From positions 1 to 18,309 of the forward strand of contig CAYYUG010000082.1 of the NCBI GenBank assembly GCA_964474755.1: 18,309 nt of DNA. The letters are read 5' to 3'. Origin of the DNA: GCA-2717185 sp964474755 (lineage in GTDB: Bacteria; Pseudomonadota; Alphaproteobacteria; UBA8366; GCA-2717185). The position numbers were made by a program, and so were the translations under genes. Positions within the stretch are counted from its first letter, which is position 1. Each line of letters opens with the position of its first letter. This document shows, piece by piece, positions 7,848-15,719 of this stretch. The notes beneath the pieces are model-generated. The model had not been told where the DNA came from. It did no database searches and saw only the letters and a list, made by a program, of their open reading frames with translations.

Positions 7848-9200
7848 ATGAACTTGCACGCAATGCTCGTAGAACGCGCTGCGGCGGAAAAACCTGTAAG
7901 GGTCGGTGTAATCGGCGCCGGGAAGTTCGGGTCTATGTATCTCTCGCAGGCGCCGCGCACCGCAGGCATCCAAATTTTGGGGATTGCCGACTTGGCACCG
8001 GATAGTGCCCGTGCCGCTTTGGCCCGGGTGGGCTGGCCTGCGTCGCAATACGCTGCATCCTCCTTTGACGACGCTCGCAATAACGGCCAGACATTCATTA
8101 CCGAGGATGCTGAAGCGTTGATCGCTGCAGTCGATGTCGTTGTCGATGCGACCGGCAGCCCATCCGCCGGCGTGCGCCATGCACTGTTGGCGTGCGAGCA
8201 CGGCACTCACATCATCATGGTCAATGTCGAAGCTGACGTACTTGCAGGTCCGTTGCTGGCAGAAAAGGCCGCCGCGGCGGGCATCGTCTACTCCATGGCC
8301 TATGGCGACCAGCCGGCATTGATTTGCGAAATGGTTGATTGGGCGCGCAGTTGCGGCTTTGAGGTAGTCTGCGCCGGCAAGGGTACGAAGTACCTGCCAG
8401 ATTACCACGCGTCGACGCCGGATACGGTCTGGGGCCATTACGGGCTCAATGCCGAACAGGCGGCGGAAGGTGGTATGAATCCGCAAATGTTTAACTCCTT
8501 TCTTGATGGCACCAAATCGGGGTTAGAGATGGCGGCGGTTGCCAACGCGACCGGCTTAACCGCACCTAAGTCCGGGCTCACTTTTCCCGCTTGCGGGGTG
8601 CAAGACCTTGCCCATATCCTTCGACCGCGAGCCGATGGCGGAGCCTTAGCCGAGATGGGCACGGTCGAAGTTATTTCCAGCGAGGAACGCGATGGCCGCC
8701 ATGTAATTGGCGATCTGCGTTGGGGTGTTTACGTCACCTTCAAGGCGCCGAGCGACTATGTTGAACGCTGCTTCGCCGAATATGGGCTGATGACCGATGA
8801 TACCGGCAGCTATAGCGCTATGTATAAACCTTTCCACCTTATCGGATTGGAGCTGGGCATCTCTGTCGCCAGCGTAGCGCTGCGCGGTGAACCGACAGGT
8901 GTGGTGACCGGGTGGCGCGGTGACGTGGTCGCGACGGCGAAACGAAATCTCAATGCGGGTGAGGTGCTGGACGGTGAAGGCGGGTTTACCGTATGGGGCA
9001 AGCTAATGCGGGCCGAGGATTCGCTCGCCCTCGGCGGGCTACCCATTGGGCTGGCGCACAACATGACGCTAACGTCACCCGTCTCCGTTGGGGCGCCGGT
9101 GCGCTGGTCCGATGTCGACTACGACAAAAATGATACAACGGTGCGGTTTCGCCGCCAAATGGAGATGAGCGACCGTCGTAATGCGCGGGCGGCAGAATGA
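7848..9200 (+). CDS. Homoserine dehydrogenase-like Rossmann/SAF-domain oxidoreductase (COG4091 type)
   Basis: This 450-residue cytoplasmic protein has an N-terminal NAD(P)-binding Rossmann fold with GAGKFG at residues 23-28. A VVVDATGSPSAG segment follows near residue 100. The middle domain carries the family block DGTKSGLEMAAVANATGL. A C-terminal SAF-like domain spans about residues 360-430 (NLNAGEVLDGEGG, then GLPIGLAHNM). This order matches COG4091, annotated as predicted homoserine dehydrogenase with a SAF domain. Such proteins are often mis-named FlgA-like because of the SAF domain. They are generally linked to carbohydrate or polyol catabolism rather than methionine or threonine synthesis, so homoserine is unlikely to be the substrate. 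The stop overlaps the start of the SDR gene in ATGA, so the two are coupled and probably act on consecutive steps. The exact reaction is unknown. Confidence 0.8.
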   Translation: MNLHAMLVERAAAEKPVRVGVIGAGKFGSMYLSQAPRTAGIQILGIADLAPDSARAALARVGWPASQYAASSFDDARNNGQTFITEDAEALIAAVDVVVDATGSPSAGVRHALLACEHGTHIIMVNVEADVLAGPLLAEKAAAAGIVYSMAYGDQPALICEMVDWARSCGFEVVCAGKGTKYLPDYHASTPDTVWGHYGLNAEQAAEGGMNPQMFNSFLDGTKSGLEMAAVANATGLTAPKSGLTFPACGVQDLAHILRPRADGGALAEMGTVEVISSEERDGRHVIGDLRWGVYVTFKAPSDYVERCFAEYGLMTDDTGSYSAMYKPFHLIGLELGISVASVALRGEPTGVVTGWRGDVVATAKRNLNAGEVLDGEGGFTVWGKLMRAEDSLALGGLPIGLAHNMTLTSPVSVGAPVRWSDVDYDKNDTTVRFRRQMEMSDRRNARAAE

Positions 9201-9946
9201 CAGCGCCTATTGCTCTGATTACGGCTGGGAGCCGTGGTATCGGTGCGACGACAGCACGTCTACTTGCGGAGGTCGGTTACGACGTTGCTTTTTCCTATCT
9301 ATCGAATGAGGCCGCGGCACAAACTGTGGTTGATGAGATTGAAGAGGCTGGGCAACGCGCGCTGGCAATTATGGCGGACAACGCGGTGGAGGCGGACATT
9401 GTAAGGATGTTCAAGATGGTAGAGCGGGAACTCGGTGTGCTGACTGCATTAGTCAACAACGCAGGTGTGACTGGGGGGTTCTCACGGGTCGAGTCTGTCA
9501 CCGCGGAAACATTGCAATTAGTTAGCGACGTGAATTTCATTGGTTCCATGCTGTGTTGCCGAGAAGCGGTGCGGCGTATGTCAACAGCCCACGGTGGCAA
9601 GGGCGGCGCGATTGTGAATGTTTCCTCTACGGCGGCCACGCGTGGTTCGGCTGGGGAATGGGTACACTACGCGGCCACAAAGGGGGCGATAAATACGATG
9701 ACGGTTGGATTGGCCGCGGAAGTTGCGGACGAGGGCATCCGCGTGAATGCAATTTCGCCCGGTTTAACGGCAACTGAACTGCATGCCGAGGCGGGCGAAG
9801 CCGGAAGGATCGATCGCCTGTCTTCTGTGATTCCATTGGGCCGTGCTGGCACACCGACAGAAATGGCGGCGGCGATCCGATTTCTGCTCTCTTCGGAATC
9901 GGCCTACACAACTGGCGCGGTGTTGCCAGTTGCCGGAGGATTCTAA
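9197..9946 (+). CDS. Short-chain dehydrogenase/reductase (SDR), FabG-like
   Basis: This 249-residue classical SDR is an NAD(P)-dependent alcohol/ketone oxidoreductase of the cytoplasm. The cofactor loop is TAGSRGIG (residues 9-16), in which Ala replaces the first Gly of the usual TGxxxGIG pattern. NNAG follows near residue 88. The catalytic residues are Ser144 (NVSS), Tyr158 and Lys162 (YAATK), and the ISPGLTATE segment follows the active site. It is coupled to the preceding COG4091-type gene by a 4-bp overlap and abuts zapE with no gap. It is not likely to be the fatty-acid FabG, because no acyl carrier or fatty-acid genes are nearby. The context suggests oxidation of a polyol or hydroxy acid, but the substrate is not known. 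Confidence 0.85.
   Translation: MTAPIALITAGSRGIGATTARLLAEVGYDVAFSYLSNEAAAQTVVDEIEEAGQRALAIMADNAVEADIVRMFKMVERELGVLTALVNNAGVTGGFSRVESVTAETLQLVSDVNFIGSMLCCREAVRRMSTAHGGKGGAIVNVSSTAATRGSAGEWVHYAATKGAINTMTVGLAAEVADEGIRVNAISPGLTATELHAEAGEAGRIDRLSSVIPLGRAGTPTEMAAAIRFLLSSESAYTTGAVLPVAGGF
9935..9939 (+). promoter_or_regulatory. Shine-Dalgarno for zapE inside the SDR 3' end
   Basis: GGAGG lies 7 bases before ATG 9947, within the last codons of the SDR gene. It gives zapE its own strong ribosome binding site despite the zero-gap junction. Confidence 0.65.
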
Positions 9947-11080
9947 ATGCAGGACGGTCCTCTTTTTGCTTACCGGCAAATGAAACGGAGTGGCAATCTG
10001 CTAGCAGACGAGATGCAGGAGCTCGCGGTTGAGAAGTTCCAAAGTTTGCATAACGGGCTTAAAGGGTACAACCCGACACTGGGTATGACTGGCTGGAAGG
10101 CACGTCTCGGGCTCGCACGCCGGACCGCGATTCCACCGATGGGACTCTATATTCATGGCGGTGTCGGGCGAGGCAAATCGATGCTTATGGACATGTTTTT
10201 CGACAAATCCACCGTCGAGTGCAAGCGCCGGGTCCATTTCCACGAATTTATGATCGAAGTACAGGAAAAACTGCACGCTTGGCGCAAGCAAGCGAAGGAT
10301 GATCGCGATGACGACCCTATCATCCCTATCGCGGACGACATTGCGAAGGATGCCTGGTTGCTGTGCTTCGATGAGTTTCATGTTGTTGATATCGCCGATG
10401 CGATGATTTTGGGAAGGCTGTTTGAGGCACTATTCAAGCGGGGTGTGATTTTCGTCGCAACGTCCAATTTCGCGCCGGATATTCTTTATAAAGACGGCCT
10501 TAATCGCGAGCTATTCCTGCCGTTTATCAATTTGATCAAAGAAAAACTCGACATTTTGCATCTCGCGTCGCCGACTGATTACCGGCATGAACGTTTGATG
10601 CACATGCAGGTCTATCTTTCTCCGCTTGGGAAGGCGACTATGGAAGCGCTGGAGCAGGATTTTGCCGCACTGACGGAGGGTGCCATCGCAGAGCCGAGTG
10701 AGTTGGAGTTGAAGGGTCGGACCCTGGCTGTGTCTCGGGCTGCACGGGGGGTTGCTTGGTTCAGCTTTGAGGAACTTTGCGCCGAAGCGCGCGGTGCCGT
10801 CGATTACATCGCCGTGGCTGAGCGCTATCACACGATCATCTTAGACGGCGTGCCGAAAATGCCGGAGGCGCGGCGTAACGAGGCCAAACGTTTCATTCTG
10901 TTGATTGACGTACTGTACGAACACAATTGCAATCTGGTGATGGGCGCCGAAGTGTCGCCCGCGGAACTTTATACCGAAGGCCGGCACGCGTTTGAGTTCG
11001 AGCGTACGGTCAGTCGACTAATGGAAATGCAGTCGGAAGAGTATCTGGGCGCGCCGCATGGCAGTGAACAAGCCGCGTGA
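9947..11080 (+). CDS. zapE: Cell-division-associated ATPase ZapE (AFG1 family)
   Basis: This 377-residue P-loop ATPase matches E. coli ZapE (375). Walker A is GGVGRGKS (71-78, Lys77). Walker B is LLCFDEF, with Asp142 and Glu143. A sensor-like ATSN segment follows near residue 170. The family also has a conserved DGLNRELFLPFI block, visible here near residue 185. In E. coli, ZapE associates with the FtsZ ring during division under stress. The mitochondrial homologue AFG1 acts in protein quality control of respiratory complexes. Proximity to mdh and the 2-oxoglutarate dehydrogenase genes is, to my knowledge, a frequent arrangement in alphaproteobacteria. The unusual part here is the direct coupling to an SDR gene upstream. 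It overlaps the next gene by GTGA. Confidence 0.92.
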   Translation: MQDGPLFAYRQMKRSGNLLADEMQELAVEKFQSLHNGLKGYNPTLGMTGWKARLGLARRTAIPPMGLYIHGGVGRGKSMLMDMFFDKSTVECKRRVHFHEFMIEVQEKLHAWRKQAKDDRDDDPIIPIADDIAKDAWLLCFDEFHVVDIADAMILGRLFEALFKRGVIFVATSNFAPDILYKDGLNRELFLPFINLIKEKLDILHLASPTDYRHERLMHMQVYLSPLGKATMEALEQDFAALTEGAIAEPSELELKGRTLAVSRAARGVAWFSFEELCAEARGAVDYIAVAERYHTIILDGVPKMPEARRNEAKRFILLIDVLYEHNCNLVMGAEVSPAELYTEGRHAFEFERTVSRLMEMQSEEYLGAPHGSEQAA

Positions 11081-11553
11081 ATAGCGAACCTACACAGGTT
11101 TTGAGGCCGTCTCCGGCACGTTGTCTTGGTTTGTCGGCGGCCTGCGCTGTCATAGCAGGGATGCTCGTTTACCTCTGGATTAAGGGGACCGGCGACGCGT
11201 GGATTCCGGCTCTTTTTATGGTTCTCGGCGCAATATTCTTTGCCTTTCACCTTGTGCCGAACGCCTATGCTTTATGGCCTGATGTGCAGGGCTTCAATGT
11301 TGCGGAGATGTTCACAGTCAAACGCTACGAATGGTCTGCGGTGTCTGTCTTCAATGTCCGCCGCGGTATCCTTGGCTACTATGTTGAGTTTTATCATGAC
11401 ATGCCTGGAGAAGAGCGACCGAAGCGGGTTGTTTTGAATGAAACATATGGTTTCAAACCGGTCAAAATGGCGGGTTTACTGAACGATCACCGTAATGGCG
11501 CCCTAGAAGCGAAGCAGGGTCCACGAAAAACATGGCCCTCGCAGAATAGTTAG
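11077..11553 (+). CDS. Small membrane protein with two helices and a PH-like C-terminal domain
   Basis: This 158-residue protein starts with GTG, overlapping the zapE stop (GTGA). Two closely spaced hydrophobic segments at about residues 17-36 and 41-60 form a hairpin in the membrane. The soluble part that follows (about 68-145) has alternating hydrophobic strands with the order VQGFNV, RYEWSAVSVF, YYVEFYHD and KRVVLNETYG. This resembles bacterial PH-like proteins such as the STM3941 group, where a tryptophan precedes a short strand. The fold assignment is inference from pattern only. The C-terminal 20 residues are polar and probably disordered. No enzymatic motif is visible. Coupled translation suggests a partnership with ZapE or simply shared expression. 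Confidence 0.65.
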   Translation: MNSEPTQVLRPSPARCLGLSAACAVIAGMLVYLWIKGTGDAWIPALFMVLGAIFFAFHLVPNAYALWPDVQGFNVAEMFTVKRYEWSAVSVFNVRRGILGYYVEFYHDMPGEERPKRVVLNETYGFKPVKMAGLLNDHRNGALEAKQGPRKTWPSQNS

Positions 11554-11583
11554 TCCGTTGTCCTTGCTCTGAACATCGATTCA

Positions 11584-11642
11584 TCGTACCACACCGACAG
11601 GTCTCAGGTGCGTGGAAAATGGGGTTTTCAGGTACGACCTGT
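11584..11642. repeat. Nested inverted repeats and CAGGT repeats upstream of mdh
   Basis: TCGTACC (11584-11590) is complementary to GGTACGA (11631-11637), and ACAGGTC (11597-11603) to GACCTGT (11636-11642). The two pairings share bases 11636-11637, so they exclude each other. A local palindrome CAGGT-ACG-ACCTG spans 11629-11641. CCACACC (11589-11595) can pair with GGTG/GTGG at 11607-11615, and GAAAA (11615-11619) with TTTTC (11625-11629). CAGGT occurs three times (11598, 11605, 11629). The region could be an operator cluster or the structured 3' end of the upstream transcript. If transcription starts earlier than predicted, it could be a structured leader of mdh. Confidence 0.5.
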
Positions 11643-11659
11643 GCTCCAGTCGGCGGGCA

Positions 11660-11687
11660 TTGGTGGTGAGAATTCGATCACGATAAT
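11660..11687 (+). promoter_or_regulatory. Candidate sigma-70-type promoter for mdh-sucAB
   Basis: TTGGTG (11660-11665) and GATAAT (11682-11687) are separated by 16 bases. The -10 element matches TATAAT at 5 of 6 positions, while the -35 is weak (3 of 6). Transcription would begin near 11694, about 27 bases before the mdh start codon. This would place the inverted-repeat cluster upstream of the transcript. Confidence 0.4.
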
Positions 11688-11688
11688 G

Positions 11689-11700
11689 CCGTTGTAACGG
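11689..11700. repeat. Palindrome CCGTTGTAACGG at the predicted transcription start
   Basis: CCGTT and AACGG are exact inverted repeats separated by GT. The element sits immediately after the candidate -10 box of mdh, a position where a repressor could block transcription. Confidence 0.4.
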
Positions 11701-11720
11701 TTTACTAAATGGAGAGTCTC

Positions 11721-12707
11721 ATGGCACGAAACAAGATCGCGTTAATTGGCGCAGGTCAAATCGGGGGTACGCTTGCGCTGCTTGCGGGATTGAAAGAATT
11801 AGGGGATGTCGTGCTGTTCGACATCGTCAAAGGGGTTCCGCAGGGTAAGGCGCTCGATCTTGAGCAAGCCTCCACAGTCGAATTGTTTGACGCCTCAATC
11901 AAAGGAGCCAATAGCTACGCGGCGCTGCGCAACTCGGATGTGGTTATCGTCACTGCGGGCGTGCCGCGCAAGCCTGGTATGAGCCGTGACGACTTGATCG
12001 GTATCAACACTAATGTGATGAGGCAGGTCGGCGCGGGTATCAAGCGCTACTGCCCGAAAGCATTTGTGATTTGCATTACTAACCCGCTGGACGTGATGGT
12101 TGGTGTGCTGCGCGACGCCTGCGGACTACCACACAACAAGGTGGTCGGTATGGCCGGTGTACTAGATAGCGCGCGCTTTCGTTTGTTCCTAGCGCAAGAA
12201 TTCAATGTGTCCGTTGAAGATGTGACTACTTTTGTGCTGGGTGGCCACGGAGATACGATGGTGCCGCTGGTGCGCTATTCGACTGTCGCCGGCATTCCGG
12301 TTCCCGACTTGATCAAGATGGGATGGTCGACGCGGCAGAAAATCAATGAAATCGTGCAACGGACCCGTGATGGCGGCGGTGAAATTGTTGGATTGCTTGG
12401 TAACGGCTCGGCGTTCTATGCACCGGCCTCTTCGGCGATTGCGATGGCGGAATCCTATCTTCGTGACAAGAAGCGCCTCCTTCCCGCTGCCGCCCATCTG
12501 CGCGGTGAATATGGTGTGAAAGGCTTGTATGTAGGCGTACCGGTAATTATTGGTGCCGGTGGTGTAGAACGTATCGTCGAGATTTCGCTGAACAAAGGCG
12601 AAAGTGCAATGTTCAAGAAATCTGTTGATAACGTTCGTGCCTTAAAGAAGGTGGTTGCAAAAATGGAGGCGGACGAGAAGAAAAAGGCTCGGGTGAAAAA
12701 AAGATAG
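11721..12707 (+). CDS. mdh: Malate dehydrogenase, LDH-like type
   Basis: This 328-residue enzyme interconverts malate and oxaloacetate with NAD in the TCA cycle. The nucleotide loop GAGQIGG is at residues 10-16. Substrate and catalytic residues are visible: Arg83 and Arg89 (PRKPGMSR), Asn121 (TNPLD), Asp149 and Arg152 (LDSAR), and the catalytic His176 (GGHGD). Arg83 in the PRKPGMSR loop identifies malate rather than lactate specificity. I chose ATG 11721, with GGAGAG at 11711-11716 upstream; the in-frame ATG at 11709 would overlap the ribosome binding site. The C-terminus ends in a lysine/arginine-rich tail of about 12 residues, slightly longer than the usual 320-residue alphaproteobacterial form. 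It is followed after 22 bp by sucA instead of the usual sucC. Confidence 0.95.
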   Translation: MARNKIALIGAGQIGGTLALLAGLKELGDVVLFDIVKGVPQGKALDLEQASTVELFDASIKGANSYAALRNSDVVIVTAGVPRKPGMSRDDLIGINTNVMRQVGAGIKRYCPKAFVICITNPLDVMVGVLRDACGLPHNKVVGMAGVLDSARFRLFLAQEFNVSVEDVTTFVLGGHGDTMVPLVRYSTVAGIPVPDLIKMGWSTRQKINEIVQRTRDGGGEIVGLLGNGSAFYAPASSAIAMAESYLRDKKRLLPAAAHLRGEYGVKGLYVGVPVIIGAGGVERIVEISLNKGESAMFKKSVDNVRALKKVVAKMEADEKKKARVKKR

Positions 12708-12729
12708 TCGGCACGCCGCGGCATCATAA

Positions 12730-15684
12730 ATGAAAAATTCTTCTTTTCTGTACGGCGCCAACGAAACCTATATCGCCGAACTCTACGTTCAATTCCTGAA
12801 GGACCCCGGATCGGTTGACTCGGACTGGGCTGAATTTTTTGGTGAGCTGGACGACGACAAGCAGGGGTTCTTGAAAGATCGAGACGGCGCTAGTTGGTCG
12901 CCGCGGGAGACTTCGGTTATTTGCGGCGGCGACGTAAATGGCAACTTGTCGATGTCGGATGCGACGGCCGGCTCCATGCAACTACCCCCGCAGCAAGGTC
13001 AGTATGCGTCGGTGCCTAAAGTCGCGCCGGACCAGGTTCGTCAAGCGACGACAGACTCGCTGCGCGCTCTTATGCTGATCCGGAACTATCGCGTGCGGGG
13101 CCATCTGCACGCCAATCTCGACCCGCTCGGCCTAGTGGAAAAAATTTCGCACGCGGACCTGGATCCCGCGAGTTACGGGTTTACAAAGCATGATCTCGAC
13201 CGACCGATCTTCATCAACTACGTACTGGGCTTGGAAACAGCGTCGGTCAAGCAGATCGTCAAGGTTTGCGAGGAGACCTATTGTGACAATATAGGCGTCG
13301 AGTTTATGCACATCCAGGTGCCGGAGGAGAAGGCCTGGATTCAGGAACGGATGGAGAGCAAGCGTAATGACACAGGCTTCACCATTCTTGGGAAACGCAC
13401 GATCCTGCAACGGCTAACGGAATCGGAATCTTTTGAGAAGTATCTCGACCGCAAACATAAGGGCACGAAACGTTTTGGCCTGGACGGTGGCGAATCCGTC
13501 GTGCCTGCGATCGAACAAATTCTCAAGCGCGGCGCGCAGCTTGGCATCGAGGAAGTCATCATTGGCATGCCGCACCGCGGGCGTTTGAATGTTTTGGCAA
13601 ACGTGATGAAAAAGCCTTACCGGGCTATTTTCTCGGAATTTTCGGGGAACGCGTCCGAGCCTGACGTCGGCTACGGATCGGGCGATGTTAAATATCATTT
13701 GGGTACTTCGGCTAACCGGGAATTCGATGGCCGTACGATACATTTGTCGCTGGTACCCAATCCAAGTCATCTGGAAGCCGTCAATACAGTGGTACTTGGC
13801 AAAGTTCGAGCGAAGCAACTGCAACGGGGTGATGTGGATCGTGAGAAGGTCGTCGGTTTATTGCTGCATGGCGATGCTGCTTTTCCCGGACAGGGCATAG
13901 TGCCGGAAACCTTTGATTTGTCGCAGCTTCGCGGCTATCGGACCGGTGGTACGATCCATTTCATCGTCAACAATCAGATCGGCTTCACCACTAGTCCATC
14001 TCACTCACGCTCGTCGCCCTATTGTTCGGACGTCGCTAAGATGGTTTCGGCGCCAATTTTCCACGTAAATGGCGACGACCCAGAGGCTTGTGTTCAGGTT
14101 GCGCGTATGGCTACGGAATACCGACAGAAGTTTAAAAAGGATGCAGTGATAGATCTATGGTGCTATCGCCGCCATGGCCATAATGAAGGCGATGAACCGC
14201 TCTTCACCCAGCCGCGCATGTATAAGAAGATTGCCGAGCACCCGACGACGCGGCAGATTTACGCACAGCAGCTTGCATCCGAAGGCGTGATAAATGCTGA
14301 CGACGCGAGTACCATAATGTCCCGGTACGAGGCGGAACTTGATGCGGAATTCAAGGCATCACAATCCTATAAACCAAACAAGGCCAACTGGTTGGAAGGC
14401 AAATGGGAGGGCTTGACCGTTGCCTCCGGTGATGCGCGCCGTGGTGATACGGCCGTCGAGATGGATGTGTTGCGCGAAATCGGCCTCGCGCTGACTGAGT
14501 TGCCGCAGAATTTTATCGCCAACAACAAGATTATCCGCCAATTGGCAACTAAGAAGCAGATGTTTGAGACCGGGGAGGGAGTGGATTGGGCAACCGGTGA
14601 AGCGCTCGCAATAGGCTCTTTATTGGTCGAGTCGACGCAAGTCAGGCTGTCTGGTGAGGACTGCCGCCGCGGGACCTTCAGTCAGCGCCATGCCGCCTTG
14701 ATCGATCAAGATACCGAGGAAGATTATATACCGCTCAACAATATCCGCTTTGGTCAGGCGCCGTTCGAGATTATCGACAGCCCCTTGTCGGAGTTCGGAG
14801 TTCTTGGCTTCGAATACGGTTATAGCTCTGCGGAGCCGCATGCGATGGTGATGTGGGAGGCGCAGTTCGGCGATTTCGCGAACGGCGCGCAGGTGATCAT
14901 CGATCAGTTCATTTCGTCCGGCGAACACAAATGGCTGCGAATGAACGGTCTCATCATGTTATTGCCGCACGGTTACGAGGGGCAGGGGCCAGAGCATTCT
15001 TCGGCCCGGCTTGAACGCTATCTCCAGCTTTGCGGTGACGATAATATTCAAGTCTGCAACCTGACGGCGCCGTCTAACTACTTTCATGCGCTGCGGCGCC
15101 AGCAGCACCGCAACTTCCGTAAGCCGCTGATTCTCATGACGCCTAAATCGTTACTGCGGCACAAACGCTGCGTCTCGAAGCTAGAGGAGTTTGGGCCCGG
15201 TACGACCTTCCACCGTGTGCTGTGGGACAATGCTCAGCTGACCGAAGGGCTGAAGGCTGACAAGGACATCTGCCGCGTCGTGCTATGCACGGGCAAGGTC
15301 TATTTTGATTTGCTGGAAGAACGCGAAAAACGGGGCATTGACGACATTTATCTTATGCGCGTCGAGCAACTATATCCCTTCCCGAAGAAGGCGTTGACAG
15401 AAGAACTGGGCCGGTTCCGCCAAGCCGAAATTGTCTGGTGCCAGGAAGAGCCGGAGAATATGGGCGCATGGACCTTCATCGACCGCCGTCTTGAGGCGAT
15501 AATGACCGAGCACGGTATGACGCCGGATCGACCGCGCTATATCGGACGGCCCGCCGCGGCAGCGCCCGCCACGGGGATCATGCAACGCCATCTGGAAGAA
15601 CAGGCGAAGCTTGTTGACGAGGCGCTCACACTGCCGCTGAAAACAAAGGCTGATCGAGAGAGTCGCAAGCGGAAGGCTAGCTAA
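12730..15684 (+). CDS. sucA: 2-oxoglutarate dehydrogenase E1 component
   Basis: This 984-residue thiamine-diphosphate enzyme decarboxylates 2-oxoglutarate and passes the succinyl group to the E2 lipoyl domain. The N-terminal segment FLYGANETYIAELY, near residue 6, is the conserved region needed for binding E2. A low-complexity linker at about residues 45-95 is typical. The cofactor-binding region has HGDAAFPGQG (Asp382) and NNQIGFTT (Asn414-Asn415). The YRRHGHNEGDEP block near residue 475 and the PHGYEGQGPEHSSAR block near residue 750 are hallmark E1 motifs. Length is within the usual range (E. coli 933, alphaproteobacteria often 960-1000). No convincing Shine-Dalgarno precedes ATG 12730, and the 22-bp gap after mdh suggests coupling. 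sucB follows 35 bp downstream. Confidence 0.97.
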   Translation: MKNSSFLYGANETYIAELYVQFLKDPGSVDSDWAEFFGELDDDKQGFLKDRDGASWSPRETSVICGGDVNGNLSMSDATAGSMQLPPQQGQYASVPKVAPDQVRQATTDSLRALMLIRNYRVRGHLHANLDPLGLVEKISHADLDPASYGFTKHDLDRPIFINYVLGLETASVKQIVKVCEETYCDNIGVEFMHIQVPEEKAWIQERMESKRNDTGFTILGKRTILQRLTESESFEKYLDRKHKGTKRFGLDGGESVVPAIEQILKRGAQLGIEEVIIGMPHRGRLNVLANVMKKPYRAIFSEFSGNASEPDVGYGSGDVKYHLGTSANREFDGRTIHLSLVPNPSHLEAVNTVVLGKVRAKQLQRGDVDREKVVGLLLHGDAAFPGQGIVPETFDLSQLRGYRTGGTIHFIVNNQIGFTTSPSHSRSSPYCSDVAKMVSAPIFHVNGDDPEACVQVARMATEYRQKFKKDAVIDLWCYRRHGHNEGDEPLFTQPRMYKKIAEHPTTRQIYAQQLASEGVINADDASTIMSRYEAELDAEFKASQSYKPNKANWLEGKWEGLTVASGDARRGDTAVEMDVLREIGLALTELPQNFIANNKIIRQLATKKQMFETGEGVDWATGEALAIGSLLVESTQVRLSGEDCRRGTFSQRHAALIDQDTEEDYIPLNNIRFGQAPFEIIDSPLSEFGVLGFEYGYSSAEPHAMVMWEAQFGDFANGAQVIIDQFISSGEHKWLRMNGLIMLLPHGYEGQGPEHSSARLERYLQLCGDDNIQVCNLTAPSNYFHALRRQQHRNFRKPLILMTPKSLLRHKRCVSKLEEFGPGTTFHRVLWDNAQLTEGLKADKDICRVVLCTGKVYFDLLEEREKRGIDDIYLMRVEQLYPFPKKALTEELGRFRQAEIVWCQEEPENMGAWTFIDRRLEAIMTEHGMTPDRPRYIGRPAAAAPATGIMQRHLEEQAKLVDEALTLPLKTKADRESRKRKAS

Positions 15685-15719
15685 CCCATTACCCAACACA
15701 CGGATCGAAAGGTCTATAG

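Noticed and set aside
7537..7863. A 108-codon minus-strand ORF across the gap before the COG4091-type gene
   Set aside because: It overlaps the ends of genes on both sides in antisense, and shows no motif and no ribosome binding site that I could defend.
7731..8486. A 251-codon minus-strand ORF
   Set aside because: It lies antisense to the well-supported COG4091-type dehydrogenase, and its product shows no family motif. It is a by-product of GC-rich coding sequence.
11709..11720. Upstream ATG giving mdh four extra residues
   Set aside because: It overlaps the GGAGAG ribosome binding site for ATG 11721, which gives the normal N-terminus.
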